Of a DNA stretch of 64,000 nucleotides, positions 33,655-44,770 are shown in pieces. The DNA lies in NCBI GenBank assembly GCA_026018925.1, contig JAKSZU010000008.1, forward strand, positions 58,698,027 through 58,762,026, written 5' to 3'. A model generated the notes under the pieces. That model was not told the origin of the DNA, searched no databases, and was given only the letters and a program-made list of their open reading frames with translations. A program made the translations under genes and the position numbers. The stretch is from Tupaia tana (taxonomy: Eukaryota; Chordata; Mammalia; Scandentia; Tupaiidae). The first letter of the stretch is position 1. Every line of letters begins with the position of its first letter.

Positions 33655-33925
33655 GGGCCAGCCGGTGGCATGATGGTTAATGTAGCTAGATCTCACAGGA
33701 CTGACTGTGAAGTTTGCGTCCCAGACTCGGCAGCTTGAGAAACACACCAGGCATGTGTGTATACATGTCCAAAATCCCAAGAGGAGAACAGAGGAGAGGG
33801 AACTGTGACATGGCCATCTCCCTCCTCCCCCCCAGGAAGGGGTGTGCTTTCTTACTTTCTCTCTCTATTGCACCTTCACCCCTGTGAGCACACATGACCC
33901 CTGGCACATTTTTTAAAAATAAAAA
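33655..33925 (+). mobile_element. SINE-I, full length
   Basis: Near-perfect target repeats AGAATTAACTGTACA (33640-33654) and AGAATTAGCTTTACA (33926-33940). GGGCCAGCCGGTGGCATGATG starts the head. Confidence 0.9.
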
Positions 33926-33940
33926 AGAATTAGCTTTACA

Positions 33941-34401
33941 TATCTTCTGATGTACTTTCACTTTAAATGCAGACATTGGGCAGGAAAAGGGCAGGAAAAA
34001 ATCAACGTGAAATTTCTGGTGCACAGAAGAAAGTTGTTCTAAGAAGCTGAATGATACCTTAGGCACAGTAAATGTTCTGCCACTTAGAAGCTCATTGAGC
34101 GCAGCGAAAAGGACCTCCACAGACGCCTCGCAAGATATTGAACTGAGCCACTGGAAACCTTATGAGAGATATCAAATGTGGCAATCACTGCGGTGCTTTA
34201 TGAAAAGGCAAGGAGAGGTGGCTAAGGACTTCAAATGAGGAGTGGGACCAGGGACAGGTCTGTCCACACTGGCTGTGAGGGTAAATGTGGGGCAGACTGC
34301 TGCGCTAGCTGTGAAAATTCACCTTGAGAAGAAAAGACAAGGGGATCTTCAGCTGGCCTTAGTGAGCCCTATCTGAGTGCTCCTTAAAAGTCTTACAATT
34401 T
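33941..34401. other. Unique sequence
   Basis: No gene or repeat recognised. Confidence 0.45.
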
Positions 34402-34624
34402 GCCTAGCTGCTGTGGCATAGGCGGCCATGGTGGAGGCTACATGGGAAGGCTCTGGGTTCACTTCCTGGGTCTACCTGTACTTTCAGGGCACAGCCATGG
34501 GTGTCCCTGTGATCCTGGCTGGCTGAGGACTCGGGGAGGACCGTGGTGTGATGACTCTGTCAAGGGTGCTTGTTTCTCTCTCTCTCAGAGGAAATAAATA
34601 CATATACTTTAAAAAAAAAAAAAA
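34402..34624 (+). mobile_element. SINE-II, full length
   Basis: CTAGCTGCTGTGGCATAGG, GGAAGGCTCTGGGTTCAC and GAGGAAATAAATACATATAC, with an A14 tail. Confidence 0.88.
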
Positions 34625-34740
34625 GTTTACAAGTTCATAGCTGATAAAAAGACTGTGGTCAAAATACCTAGGGTCAGGAAGATCCATCCTCAGTAAAGTG
34701 TGATAAAAACCATGTCCGGAGCCTTAGACTACACTAAGTG

Positions 34741-34965
34741 AGGGCCAGCAGGTGGTGTGGTAGTTAAGGCACTGGACTCCCACATGGCTGACTGCAGTTC
34801 GAGTACCTGATCTGGTGGTTTGCTTTCTCACTTTCTCTCTCTCTCTCCCTCTCTTTCTCTTTCTCACTCTCTCTTTTACTTATGAGCACATAGGCCCTAT
34901 AGCAAATTAATAATAATAATAATGACAATAAATAAAATTAAATAATTCTTTTTAAAAAAGAAAAC
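34741..34965 (+). mobile_element. SINE-I short form
   Basis: GAGGGCCAGCAGGTGGTGTGG, B box GCAGTTCGAGTACC, then directly TTGCTTTCTCACTTTCTC and GCCCTATAGCAAATTAATAA. The middle is absent, which defines the short form. Confidence 0.9.
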
Positions 34966-35951
34966 AATAATGGACCTGTTTAATACCAATGATGCTATAA
35001 AATAAAATTAACTGTCCACTGTGACTCTTGTCCTATGTTTGCTTGAGACACTGTTCAGGTCTTCCTCAGCACCATGGTGACCAGGAGGAAAACAGTCCAC
35101 AGCTGTGGGTGGCAGTTTGAGAGCCAGACATTACGTTTGGAGTCAAATGTTTCTCCTGGAGACTGTTTTCAGGGTTGACTTTCAATATGTATGGAGCAAA
35201 CTATTTTAAAAAGAGTCAATGAAAGTGGCTGACAAAGAACATTTCTTAGCAAAGGACTAATGGAGAAATTCTGTATTTCTAGTTCTAAAAAATCATGCCA
35301 TAATGTGTCTAAATGCATTTTCAAAGTTAATTTCCAATAAGACAATGTTCTCTTACTTTAAAACATTTTGTATCAGGACAGGATGTAAACACGGCTGGGA
35401 GCTGGATGGTCAGAAATTTGGATAAGGAACAGCAATGCCTGGTAACGAGAGGCAGGTTGAGAATGGCATCATGTAGAAGCATGTTGCCATGGAAACAAGC
35501 CCCTAGCTACTCTCCTAAGTGCACACCCCACGTAAGAGATGGGAGGGAAACCAGGGACGTGCTGGATGTGCTGGGCTTCTCAGCAGGGCCAGTGAGCGTG
35601 GTCCCTGCATTTGCTAGCTGGCACTAGAAAGAAAGGCAAGGGCTGCCAAAAGCCACCGAAAAGGGGAATAAAATTTAGAGCTTGTGGAGTATTTTAAATT
35701 TGGCCACGTTCATTTGTCATTCATTTGCTGATTCCCTTCAACGAACATCGATGACAACCTTCTGTTTCCCAGGTGCTGGCTGGGTACTAAAGCTATAAAC
35801 ACGCATTCCTAACTTCTCTCTGAAGGAGCAAGATCTAAACATTTCCTAGTCTCAATCCTGCGAGTCAAGCCTCCTTTACCCTACAGCTCCGGACCTGGTG
35901 CCTGTCAAGTCTCCTTCCTGACTGAGGGGTCACTTATGCCACCCTACCCAG
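34966..35951. other. Unique sequence with an RFX-type motif
   Basis: No gene seen. The motif at 35483-35496 is listed separately. Confidence 0.45.
35483..35496 (+). promoter_or_regulatory. RFX X-box-like motif
   Basis: GTTGCCATGGAAAC is a near-perfect palindromic X-box as bound by RFX factors. A half-matching GCCTGGTAAC lies about 40 bases upstream (35438-35447). Occupancy is not shown by sequence. Confidence 0.4.
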
Positions 35952-35956
35952 GACTC

Positions 35957-36032
35957 TAGCTGCTGCTGCTGCTGCTGCTGCTTCTTCTTCTTCTTCTTCT
36001 TCTTCTTCTTCTTCTTCTTCTTCTTCTTCTTC
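35957..36032 (+). repeat. Compound (CTG)n(CTT)n microsatellite
   Basis: About eight CTG units run into about 16 CTT units. They abut the reversed 3' end of a SINE-I, so the repeat derives from its tail. Confidence 0.95.
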
Positions 36033-36277
36033 GAGAGGTTTTTGCTATAGGGCACATGCGCTCTCTAGAAAGACAGAGAGAGACAGAAAGCAAGAAATCA
36101 CCCCCCCGGGGGGATGGCCATGCCACAATCCCTTCTCCTCCATTCTCCTCTTGGGATTTGGGCACACACGCAACCACACCCAGCATGAGTTTAAGCCACC
36201 GGATCTGGGACTTCGAACTGCAGTCAACTACATGGGAGTTCAGTAACATAGCCATTATGCCAACTGCTGGTCCCCAA
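35962..36277 (-). mobile_element. SINE-I with a trinucleotide tail
   Basis: The target repeat GACTCTAGCT lies at 35952-35961 and 36278-36287. The body runs from GAGAGGTTTTTGCTATAGGG to CAACTGCTGGTCCCC. Confidence 0.93.
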
Positions 36278-36317
36278 GACTCTAGCTTCTTTAGAACCAA
36301 TCTTCATGTCAGCTCTT

Positions 36318-36580
36318 TAGCACAACAGTTCAGTGCTATACAGAGGAAGTCGGATGCCACATGGCTAACCAGGGTTTGAGTTCCAGCCCCATGGCTTGAA
36401 AAAATGTATCACTCACGTGCATGTACCCAGGATCATTATAGGATGGAGAACCGGGGAAAAAGGACTACACATAACCAGGCCCAACTGAGGACTTCTCTCT
36501 CTCTCTCTCCTCTCTTTCTCTCTCTCCCACTCTCTCATGCACATACATATACCCACTGGCATTAAAACAACAACAAAAAA
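36318..36580 (+). mobile_element. SINE-I, diverged full length
   Basis: GCCACATGGCTAACCAGGG, AGCCCCATGGCTTGAAAAAA, then a CT tract at 36494-36537 and CACTGGCATTAAAACAACA. Confidence 0.7.
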
Positions 36581-37254
36581 GATCATGTTTCCTTGGTATT
36601 CACCCATAGCCCTGTGGCAGGTCCTTACACCTGCAGTCAGCCTCTGTGCTTGGTTTGACCTTCCCCCAGGCCTCCTGCTGGGCTTTCTCAGGACTTGCCT
36701 GCGTGGAATGTCACTCATCTCACCAACCTCATCCTTCCAACCCAGGGTACTTTTTCCAAAGGTTCACATGTTCAGTCCTAGCCTTGGCTTTGGCATGCTT
36801 CTTTCCTGGCTCTGGCTTTTGCATTTGACCCTCGATATACATGATAGTGACTCATGGAAAATGCTCACACCATAATCTGCTACCCGACAAACATTCCTCC
36901 ACACACCAGTGAACAAAGCCTCCAACTTCCTCCAGTGGAACCTGGCCTCCCCTCCCCTTTCTCTGTCACTGCCACTAAACTTCCTACTTAAGGCCCCAGT
37001 TATTTTCTTCATTCCTTGACACCCTCCCCTAAAAAGTGCCCTTCTGTTATTCTCACGATTTCATCAGTGAGTTCTTAAACCTTCCATTGCCTTTAACACT
37101 CTCTCTCATTCTGCATCTTCTTCTACTATAAACCAAATTACCAGAGCAATCAGCTTTTCAGGCATGACATTCATATGGCAATTACTTTGTATTCATTTTA
37201 TAGTCATCACACTCATGTTTTCTTGTTCACAAGCTTCATCTCTTTTGGCCCATT
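36581..37254. other. Unique sequence
   Basis: Pyrimidine-rich, perhaps very old L2 around 36985-37140. No gene seen. Confidence 0.4.
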
Positions 37255-37740
37255 TAACAATACAGTGATGTATGCAGGGCAGGAATTACCATTTCCAGTT
37301 CATAGGTCAGAAACAAGGTTTGGGACCAGCAGGTGAGGGACCAGTTAAGGTGCTGGAATCCCACATGGCTGACCGTGGTTGGAGGCCCAGATCAGGGCTT
37401 GAAACATGCTGGGTGTGTGTGCATGCATGTGCATGCCCAAAATCCAGAGAGGAAAATGGAGGAGAAGGCATTGTGGAGTGGCCATCCCTCCAGGGTATAT
37501 GTGTGACCAGGAGTGTAATTTCTTGCTTTCTGTCTCTCTGTCTTTCTCTGTTTCTCTGGCAAGTGCACATGCCCTATAGAAAAAAATCTAAAAACAAAAC
37601 AAAAATGAATTCCCCCCAAACAAACAAAAGCAACAACAACAACAAAAAAATAAACTTGAGGTTCAGGGAGGTTAAGTGACCATCCCCAGAAGTGGTGAAG
37701 ATCAAGTCTTTTTCACTAGAAGTAGGCTCTTTGCCCATGA
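37255..37740 (-). mobile_element. MIR, split by a SINE-I
   Basis: The left part is 37255-37320 and the right part 37650-37740 (CTTGAGGTTCAGGGAGG, TTAAGTGACCATCC). Together they read as MIR on the minus strand. Confidence 0.7.
37321..37645 (+). mobile_element. SINE-I inserted in MIR
   Basis: GGGACCAGCAGGTGAGGGAC at the head, GCCCTATAGAAAAAAATC at the 3' end, and a long A-rich tail with CAA units to about 37645. Confidence 0.9.
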
Positions 37741-38934
37741 CATGTGTCTTTTGGTGCACAAGGCACTGCCTTTGGTGACCCTGAGTCCGGCCTACATAGT
37801 TCCCAACTCTTATTCTGAGTCCTTTCTTCTCGGTGTCAAGTCAGCACCTTCCAAAGAATTTCAACAAACAGAAACCCCAACTCATGCCTTCACTTTCTCA
37901 TTTCCTGTTAGATCCAGTGGCATAATTCTAAGCTTCTACAATTAAATTTCAGGAAGCTCCATTTTCCCATTGTTGCCTACAAACAAAATAAAATAGAACA
38001 AGAGCCTCCTCGGAGGCCTCCCTGCTCTCCCAGCTCCCTCGAAGCCCCCAGCTCCTGCACAAGGAATCCCTGCCTGCACTCCCAGAAGCCTAGTCATTCC
38101 AGACTCCTCTCCCCGGACAGCTTTATCAGGAGCTCCCTGAGGGCTGCGTCCACGTCTTCGTAATGCGCTGTAAACCTCTCTCCCTCGCCGCAGACTGTGC
38201 AGCGCAGTAAATATTGATTGGTGCGCGCGTGCTTTTAGGAAGGAGGAAAGCAAGCTGTCTTGTAACAAGAATTCACAAGACAAGAGAATTATTTACGGTG
38301 AGATTGGCCCCAAGGTGTAAAGCAACTTAAGAGTACTGTGGGCCACTTAAGAAAAGAAAACAGAACTTGGGGAGATGGGAGAGGAGGCAATAATTGTCAA
38401 GACATGGGGTCTGCCGAGCTGGGAGGGAGGTCTAGAAACTGCTGGGAATGAGAGGGGCTGCAGCGCGCCCGGTACCATCCCACCATGTGGGACCGCGCTT
38501 CAGCTGAATACTGGTCTACGCAGCTTTGCGGGTCTGCACCCGCGAACCAGGAGTGTAGGAGAGGCCCAGTCAGAGCCTTGCTGAGTAAGAACTGAATCAG
38601 GATGCACAGCGCTGTGGGGAAGGCTGGCTTTCCTGAAGTCCTGATTGGGGCCTGCAGTGACCAGGGAAATGGCGCGGGCTGGAAACTGCAGTCATCGTTT
38701 CCAATTGCTCACTCTCTTTCGGCTCCAGGCTGGTTACTTGCAGTCTCACGGTTTCTTCATCGCACTCCTCTGACCACCGTGTTCCTGCTCCCATTTTCTG
38801 GCGAAGAACCTGAGGTTCTGGGTGGGTAGCCCCTTGGTCATGGCCTCCCAGCTTGGGAACGCTGGTAGGTCCACCCCAAAGCCTGTGCACTTCACTACCT
38901 TAAAACGGGGCGCTCCCTCGCCTCCACCTATTGT
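37741..38934. other. Region with a CpG-enriched block
   Basis: Unique except for an L2-like tail at 38030-38215. CpGs are clustered at 38147-38232 and 38460-38545, unlike the CpG-poor surroundings. No exon or recognisable open frame was found. Confidence 0.45.
38030..38215 (+). mobile_element. Possible L2 3' end
   Basis: GGAGCTCCCTGAGGGCTGC and GCAGCGCAGTAAATATTGATT fit the L2 tail (GAGCTCCTTGAGGGC to AATAAATG). Confidence 0.45.
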
Positions 38935-39075
38935 AGCATTTGCTAGCTTTCAAAGCAAACCTCACAACAGTCCTGAGAGAAGGGTCGTTACCTTCCGCAG
39001 CTGAGGAAATTGAGGCCCACAGAGGTTGGGTGACTTGCCAGGGCCACGCAGCGAGAAACGGAGCAGAGGTCCGGT
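38935..39075 (-). mobile_element. MIR fragment, well preserved
   Basis: GCTGAGGAAATTGAGGCCCAC, AGAGGTTGGGTGACTTGCC and CACGCAGCGAGAAACGG are MIR read backwards. Confidence 0.88.
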
Positions 39076-39677
39076 GGAGCACGGTCCCGCCACACTGCTC
39101 ACAGCAGCCTGTTCACGATGACCATGCACAGTGGCACTTCCTGCGGTCCTTCCCACGGGCTTTCGGTCTTCAGAGTGGGTGGAGAAACCACAAGTAACTG
39201 GCCTCTGAGTCAATAAGGACGGAGCACGTACGGCACAACTCCCAGGACAGAAGTGATGCGGAGGTTCTTGTTGAACTGAGTGCTGGGAAATGCCCAGTCG
39301 TGACAACTCCACTGTGACAAAGCTGTTTCCATGAACACTGGTTCTAACAGTGTTTGCAAAGTGACTATTGCTGAGTCTTTATCTGTCATCATTTCACCGT
39401 CCCGCCCTGATCATCTGGAAAGACTTGGTTTTCTAACTCTTCTTTACTTAGCAGATTGTTTTCAAGGTTTGTCCACGTTGAAGCACGTCTGGGTACTTCA
39501 TTCTTTTCCATAGAGGAAAAATGAGGAACACCGCAGCTGGGTTCCTTAAACCTTTCAATGTCATAGGGGGTCATTTACCTTTCAACCCCCTCTCCATTTT
39601 TCCTTCAAACTTTTCAATCATCTCATTCTCAAATCCCCCATTTGTATTTATCTACTTGTTTTAAGATAGTGATGGGT
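39076..39677. other. Mostly unique, with an L1-like snippet
   Basis: GGTTTGTCCACGTTGAAGC at 39466-39484 and GGGTACTTCATTCTTTTCC resemble part of the L1 3' region also present at 40309-40360. The rest is unique. Confidence 0.4.
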
Positions 39678-39693
39678 GCCTATTCCATTTTTT

Positions 39694-39949
39694 GGGGGGG
39701 GCGGAGAGGTTTTTGCTATAGGGCGCGTATGCTTGCCAGACAGACAGAGACAGAGAGACAGAAAGCGAGAAATCACCACCCAGGGGGGATGGCCACGCCG
39801 CAATCCCTTCTCCTCCATTCTCCTCTCGGGATCTTGGGCACGCATGCACACGCGCCTGGTGTGAGTTTAAGCCACTGGGTCCGGGACGTGAACCACGGTC
39901 GACTACGTGGGAGTCCAGCGACATAGCCATTACGCTAACTGCTGGTCCC
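39694..39949 (-). mobile_element. SINE-I, young copy in an L1
   Basis: A perfect 16-base duplication GCCTATTCCATTTTTT lies at 39678-39693 and 39950-39965. CpG-rich body (GCGCGTATGC, CACACGCGCCTGG, GTCGACTACGTGG). An unusual run of eight Gs lies at the tail junction. Confidence 0.96.
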
Positions 39950-39965
39950 GCCTATTCCATTTTTT

Positions 39966-40565
39966 AAAGTTTTTAAAATTGTGGAAAATACCTATAACAC
40001 AATTTACCATTGTAACCATAGTACAATTCTGAAGTATGCGGTTCAGTGTTATTTTAAAATTATTATTATTCACAGGATTTTGCAGCTATTCTGTTAACTA
40101 CATTAACCACGGAACATTGTTATTGGCCATGAGAGAAATTCCATACCTTTTAAGCAGTCATTCCCCATTCCTCCCTTGCCCCAGCCACTAGCCACCTCAG
40201 CTTTTCTGTCTCTGTGGATTTGCCTATTCTGAATATTGCATCTACATGGGATTACACAATATGTGGCTTTTTGTATCTGGCTTCTTTCAGTTAGCATATA
40301 ACTTTCAAGGTTCAGTCATACTGTAACATAGTTCAGTACTTCATTCTTTTTTATAGCTTAATAATATTCCATTGCATGGGTAAATCACATGTGTATATCC
40401 ATTCAGCAGTTGATGAATATCTGGATTGTTTCCAACTTTTGACTATGAAGATAATGCTGCTATATCAGTCATGTACAAGTTCTATTTGAATGCCTGTCCT
40501 TAATTATTTTGGGTATGTCTTTAGGAGTAGATTTGCTAGGCAAAGTAGTAATTCTGGGTGTTACC
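39966..40565 (-). mobile_element. L1 3' region, minus strand
   Basis: AAAATTGTGGAAAATACC, CCCCATTCCTCCCTTGCCCC, TAATATTCCATTGCATGGG, TTTCCAACTTTTGACTATG and ATAATGCTGCTATATCAG are the ordered landmarks of an old L1 3' end read backwards. Confidence 0.88.
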
Positions 40566-41595
40566 TATTGAGGCACCAGCTGTGTTTATTCCACAGCTGT
40601 GTTTATTCTTTACTTGACATCATGCTAGGTACTGAGGAGGCAAAGGTGAATAAGACCTGGTCTCTGCCTAGAGGGATTCAGGGTCCATATTGTCATATGG
40701 TAGGGACAATAACAGGAGTGTGTAACTGGGGACTTGGTTTACTCAAACTCAACCTTTTTAGAGGCTGTCAAGGCAAGGACTCTGATGAAGGCAGTGTTAC
40801 GGGATAGTCGAACTCCAGACTCCCCCAGAGTACTTATGGTTGATGGTTGTCAGAGCTATGCACCATGTGCCAGGAAAGCTGAGCATAGGCTGTGAAAGTC
40901 AAGGATTGTTTGGAGGCCTGGAATAGACATAGAAATAGGAGGGAAAGTGAACACTATTGGTTTTTACCATGCCCCCTCCACATACCATCTTTCAGTATCA
41001 AAGCACAATGAAACATAAAAGGACTTACAATCTTAGAAAGAGTTGGTTTTATCTTTGAAAAATCTCAAAATCTTCTATTAATTACATTCGTTCTGTTTCA
41101 CTATGAGTCATGTTGATATGAATAAATATTCAACAAGTATCTATTGACCTCCTATGGTATGCCAAGAACTATATTAGACATTTAGAAACAACTATGGATT
41201 TAGCCATTGTGGTGATGGTTTCAAAGATGGGTAAAAATAAAGAAAAAGATAGAGCTACTGGCAGTGAAGAGATTCTATCAAGAGGACAACTTCAGTATGG
41301 GATACATAATCACTGTGACACATTCAAAGGTTCTTTATTGGTGTGGAGATGACCATATTACAACAGGACAGGAGAATTGCAGGAGTTGGAAGAAGTTTCT
41401 GGAAAGGGGAAGAGAGATGGATAAGGAAGATTGAGAGGGGGCTATCTCACTCCCCAAAACCTGACATTTATGGATCTACCCACAACAACTGGACCAAACT
41501 TGCTTATGATTCATGAGTCATCATATCCAGTGACTATTCACGGTACTACTCACACCCTCTTGCTGTTAGTAGATGTTGCTAAATATTCTAATTTT
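40566..41595. other. Unique or very old sequence
   Basis: CATGCTAGGTACTGAGGAGG (40621-40640) and CCTCCTATGGTATGCC (41149-41164) are traces of very old dispersed repeats. No gene seen. Confidence 0.4.
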
Positions 41596-41680
41596 TAAAG
41601 TTTATTTATTTGCTCCTTGAGTGAGAGAAGCAGAGAGACAGTACTCTCAATGGGATCCACTCCTAACCTCAGACCGTCTT
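41596..41680 (-). mobile_element. SINE-II 3' fragment
   Basis: TTTAAAGTTTATTTATTTGC, a GAG-rich tract and CAATGGGATCCACTCC. The head is missing. Confidence 0.65.
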
Positions 41681-42210
41681 CTTGATCAAGGGAGAGAGAC
41701 AGGATCTTCAGTGTCTTTTTCTCTGCATGCAAAGCATTCTGCCATTTCTTTGATCCCTACCACATTGTTCAGGGACCACTCATTTCCTTGGCTGTCTAGT
41801 CTTAAGAGCTTTGAGCTGGCCTTTCATTATTATATCCCTGGGACCTAGCTCAGTGCTGGGGACACATCACCAAACAATACTGAAACTTTTTGCGGTAAGG
41901 CTGAATGCATTCTCTCCTGTTTTGTAGCTCAAGTTGTGGGGCAGAATTTTGGGCCATGATCCCAGAGATTGGGTTCCTGTGTGCCCCTCAGACATTATGA
42001 GGTGATCTTTATCTCTTCCTTATTCTTTGTTTTTCATTTGAATAAAATTTATTTGAATAAAATACCTACCTGAGCAATTTCCTGGTGAGATTTAAGCAGG
42101 GGAACTTGGCAAACTCCTTAAGACCACTTGTTTGCTCAACTAAAATAAGGAATTAACCAGTAGAGTATCATTGAAGTCAAAGGAAATATGAGTTTTAATA
42201 ATAGAAAATT
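41681..42210. other. Unique sequence
   Basis: A possible L2 tail at 41745-41870. No gene seen. Confidence 0.4.
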
Positions 42211-42442
42211 TGGGGGCCAGACCATGGTGCAGCCATAAAACATGATTCTCTGCAAAGCTTACCCCATGGAAAGTTCTGGGCTCGCAACCAGAGACCTCCC
42301 TGAGTACGTCAGCACGCATACCCATGATCAGGAGCTGTCTGAGGCTGGGGGGGAGGGGTGGACTGCAGCAATAAGATTATTGCGGGTGCTATCCCTCTGC
42401 TTCTTTCATTCAAGAAGGAAATTCTTAAAAAATTTAGAATAT
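42211..42442 (+). mobile_element. SINE-II, target of a later SINE-I
   Basis: GGGGGCCAGACCATGGTGC, GGAAAGTTCTGGGCTCGC and CAAGAAGGAAATTCTTAAAA. Confidence 0.82.
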
Positions 42443-42735
42443 CGGGACCAGCAGTTGGCATAATGGCTATGTTGCTGGACTCCCATGTAGTCGACCGTGG
42501 TTCAAGTCCCGAAACTGGTGGCTTAAACTCACACCAGGCCCATGTGCATGCATGCCCAAGATCCTGAGAGGAGAATGGAGGAGAAGGGATTGCGGCATGG
42601 CCATCCCCGCTGGGGGGGGGGGGGGGGGGTGATTTCTCACTTTCCGTCTCTCTTTCTCTCTCTCACTGTCTTTCTGGTGAGTGTACGTGCCCTATAGCAA
42701 AAGCCTCTAAAAAACAAACAAACAAACAAACAAAC
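42443..42735 (+). mobile_element. SINE-I with a G18 run
   Basis: The target repeat AAATTTAGAATAT lies at 42430-42442 and 42736-42748. The central hairpin has grown to 18 Gs (42613-42630). The tail is (AAAC)n. Confidence 0.95.
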
Positions 42736-43039
42736 AAATTTAGAATATTTAGCAACATCCACTAACAGTGAGGGGGGTGGGCTGTACCCCCATGGTCATT
42801 GGACATGATCACTGGTGAACTTTTGACAAGTTTAGTCAGGTTGTTGGGTTGGATCAAAAATGCCAGATTTGGGGAAGTGAATGGATAGTGGAGAGTAAGT
42901 GTAGAATATTCCTCAAAAACTGCTGTGGGAAGGAAAGACAATTAGCTTGTAGCTTGTGTCAAGAAATGGAGCCAAAGAATTCCTTAAGGGTAGGAAAAAC
43001 TTAAGCACACTGTAAGAAGAGAGGAAGGCTCTAATTACA

Positions 43040-43260
43040 GCAATTGCTAACAGTTACTGAATGCTTATCAGGTGCCAGACGCTGTTTGAAATAGTTTCTT
43101 TTATGCCTCACAAAAATCCATTGTGGTAGACAAAATATTATCAGCTTATTAGAGGTGTTAACACGGAGGTGCAGGAGTTCAGGTCCAGAACTTTCCCATG
43201 TGGCTCACCCTTGCAGGGGTTCAGAGACTGGCCTCATGTCATACAGGTAGCTTAGAAAGG
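43040..43260 (-). mobile_element. MIR, diverged
   Basis: TTACTGAATGCTTATCAGG, TGCCAGACGCTG, ATGCCTCACAAAAATCC and CATGTCATACAGGTAGC are MIR read backwards. About 50 bases near 43160-43215 do not fit. Confidence 0.7.
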
Positions 43261-43330
43261 AAACACCCACCCACATTCAAAGGGAAAAAAAAAATCTCTA
43301 CTTAACCGTTATGAAATCCACCACATTTTT

Positions 43331-43347
43331 GGGGGGGGGGGGGGGGG
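43331..43347 (+). repeat. G17 homopolymer
   Basis: An uninterrupted G run after ACATTTTT. It is not inside a recognised SINE. Confidence 0.95.
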
Positions 43348-43677
43348 TCGATTTAACCTGCAAAATGTACTTCAATGTCCCAGTTCTCTTATCTTCATCA
43401 CCGCCACATCAGCCTTATGCAAATTGTCATCATCTCCAGCTTAGACATCTACAATGGTCTTCTTTCTGGTCAGGTTTCCATTCTAGTCCCCTTCAACCTG
43501 TGCTTTGCTTTTTCTTTTTTCCTTCTTCTTCTTCTTTTTTTTTAAATTAATTTATTTTACATTCATTCACTGAGCATCATCACAGCATGCAAAATGTGAT
43601 TTCCCATCCAGAATACACTGCATAGTGGCTTCATCATGCATGTTATCATTGACAAATAACTTTCCATTTCTTGTTTC

Positions 43678-43714
43678 ATATATGTATGTATGTATGTGTG
43701 CGTGTGTGTGTGTG
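43678..43714 (+). repeat. (TATG)n(TG)n microsatellite
   Basis: TATG units grading into TG units. Confidence 0.9.
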
Positions 43715-43883
43715 TTTATCCCCCCTATTTCTCACCCTCTGAAATATGCTTTGTACTATAGCTCCTGCAATCCTAACAACATGCAGTTCAGATCAGATCA
43801 CACTTCAGCTTAGGACCCTTCAAAGGCTTCCCATTGCTTTTGGGTTGAAGAAAGACTCTTTTAGCTCCCGTTTACCTCTCCAA

Positions 43884-43888
43884 CCCCA

Positions 43889-43936
<48 letters not shown>
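43884..43936 (+). repeat. (TC)n microsatellite
   Basis: About 26 TC units inside the L2 fragment. Confidence 0.95.
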
Positions 43937-43943
<7 letters not shown>

Positions 43944-44566
43944 TCTTGCTCCTCTTCCCACTACCTTCGCCCATACTTCAGCCTTCCCACCCCTGCCCAT
44001 ATTTCCCATACTTCCAGTCCTTGCCCCCCCCAACCCTGACTGCATGCTCTATTCCTGCAGGAAGACCTTTCCTGCCCTTCTTCTCCTGGTTATCTCCTGC
44101 TCATTCTTCAAGTCTCAGCTCTTTCATCACTTTCTCAAGAAAGCCCTCCCTGGCACATAATATACACTCAATAAATATAGGTGCCTAATGGAATGAGTGA
44201 ACAGTGAATCAAGGAGTGAACTTCAGCCCCTGGACCTCTGCTTCTTCATCCCTATGATATGGGGCTAAAAAGGCCTTTCCATCCCTAAATACCTATAATA
44301 CTCTTATTTCTTGTCTGAATAAAGTTGTCTGAGCCATGTTTGAATATAATGAAAACTTCATCTGGCAAACAACTCTCTCTTGCTTGTTTTTTCTATTTTA
44401 ACACAAATGACAAGAAATACACTCTCAGTTTAAGCTGAGTTTTGTAAAAACAAGGTTTCAAAACATTTATGACTTTGGAAGAATTCTTGGAAAAAATCTT
44501 TTAATTCCAATTATTATTGGCATCCCATGCACCAATCATTAACTCAAATATGTAGTGTATGAAAAG

Positions 44567-44770
44567 CCAAATAGTAGGGCAGCAGCAAAATGCAATCCTG
44601 CAAGGCTGAGCCACATGGGAAGGTTCTGGGTTTTCACCTCGAAACCTCCCTGAGTACACCAGGCTTGTGTATGACCGTGATCCAGTGCTGACCGGAACTG
44701 GGAGGATCACAGACTCAAGACCTTGTTGGAGGTGTTCTTTCTCTGCTGCTCATCAAAGAAATACATTGAA
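44567..44770 (+). mobile_element. SINE-II with a SINE-I in its tail
   Basis: GGAAGGTTCTGGGTTTTCACC, GAAACCTCCCTGAGTACACC and CTGCTGCTCATCAAAGAAATAC. Confidence 0.82.

Larger units (their letters stand above)
43395..44195 (+). mobile_element. L2 3' end, interrupted
   Basis: CATCTACAATGGTCTTC, CAGATCAGATCACACTTCAG, AAAGGCTTCCCATTGC, CTCATTCTTCAAGTCTCAGC and AGAAAGCCCTCCCTGGC follow L2 order. An AT-rich insert at about 43530-43745 and a TC run break it. Confidence 0.8.

Noticed and set aside
37942-38283. Minus-strand 113-residue open frame in the CpG-rich block as a DPYS exon
   Set aside because: Its translation shows none of the dihydropyrimidinase motifs I know, and an L2 tail underlies part of it.
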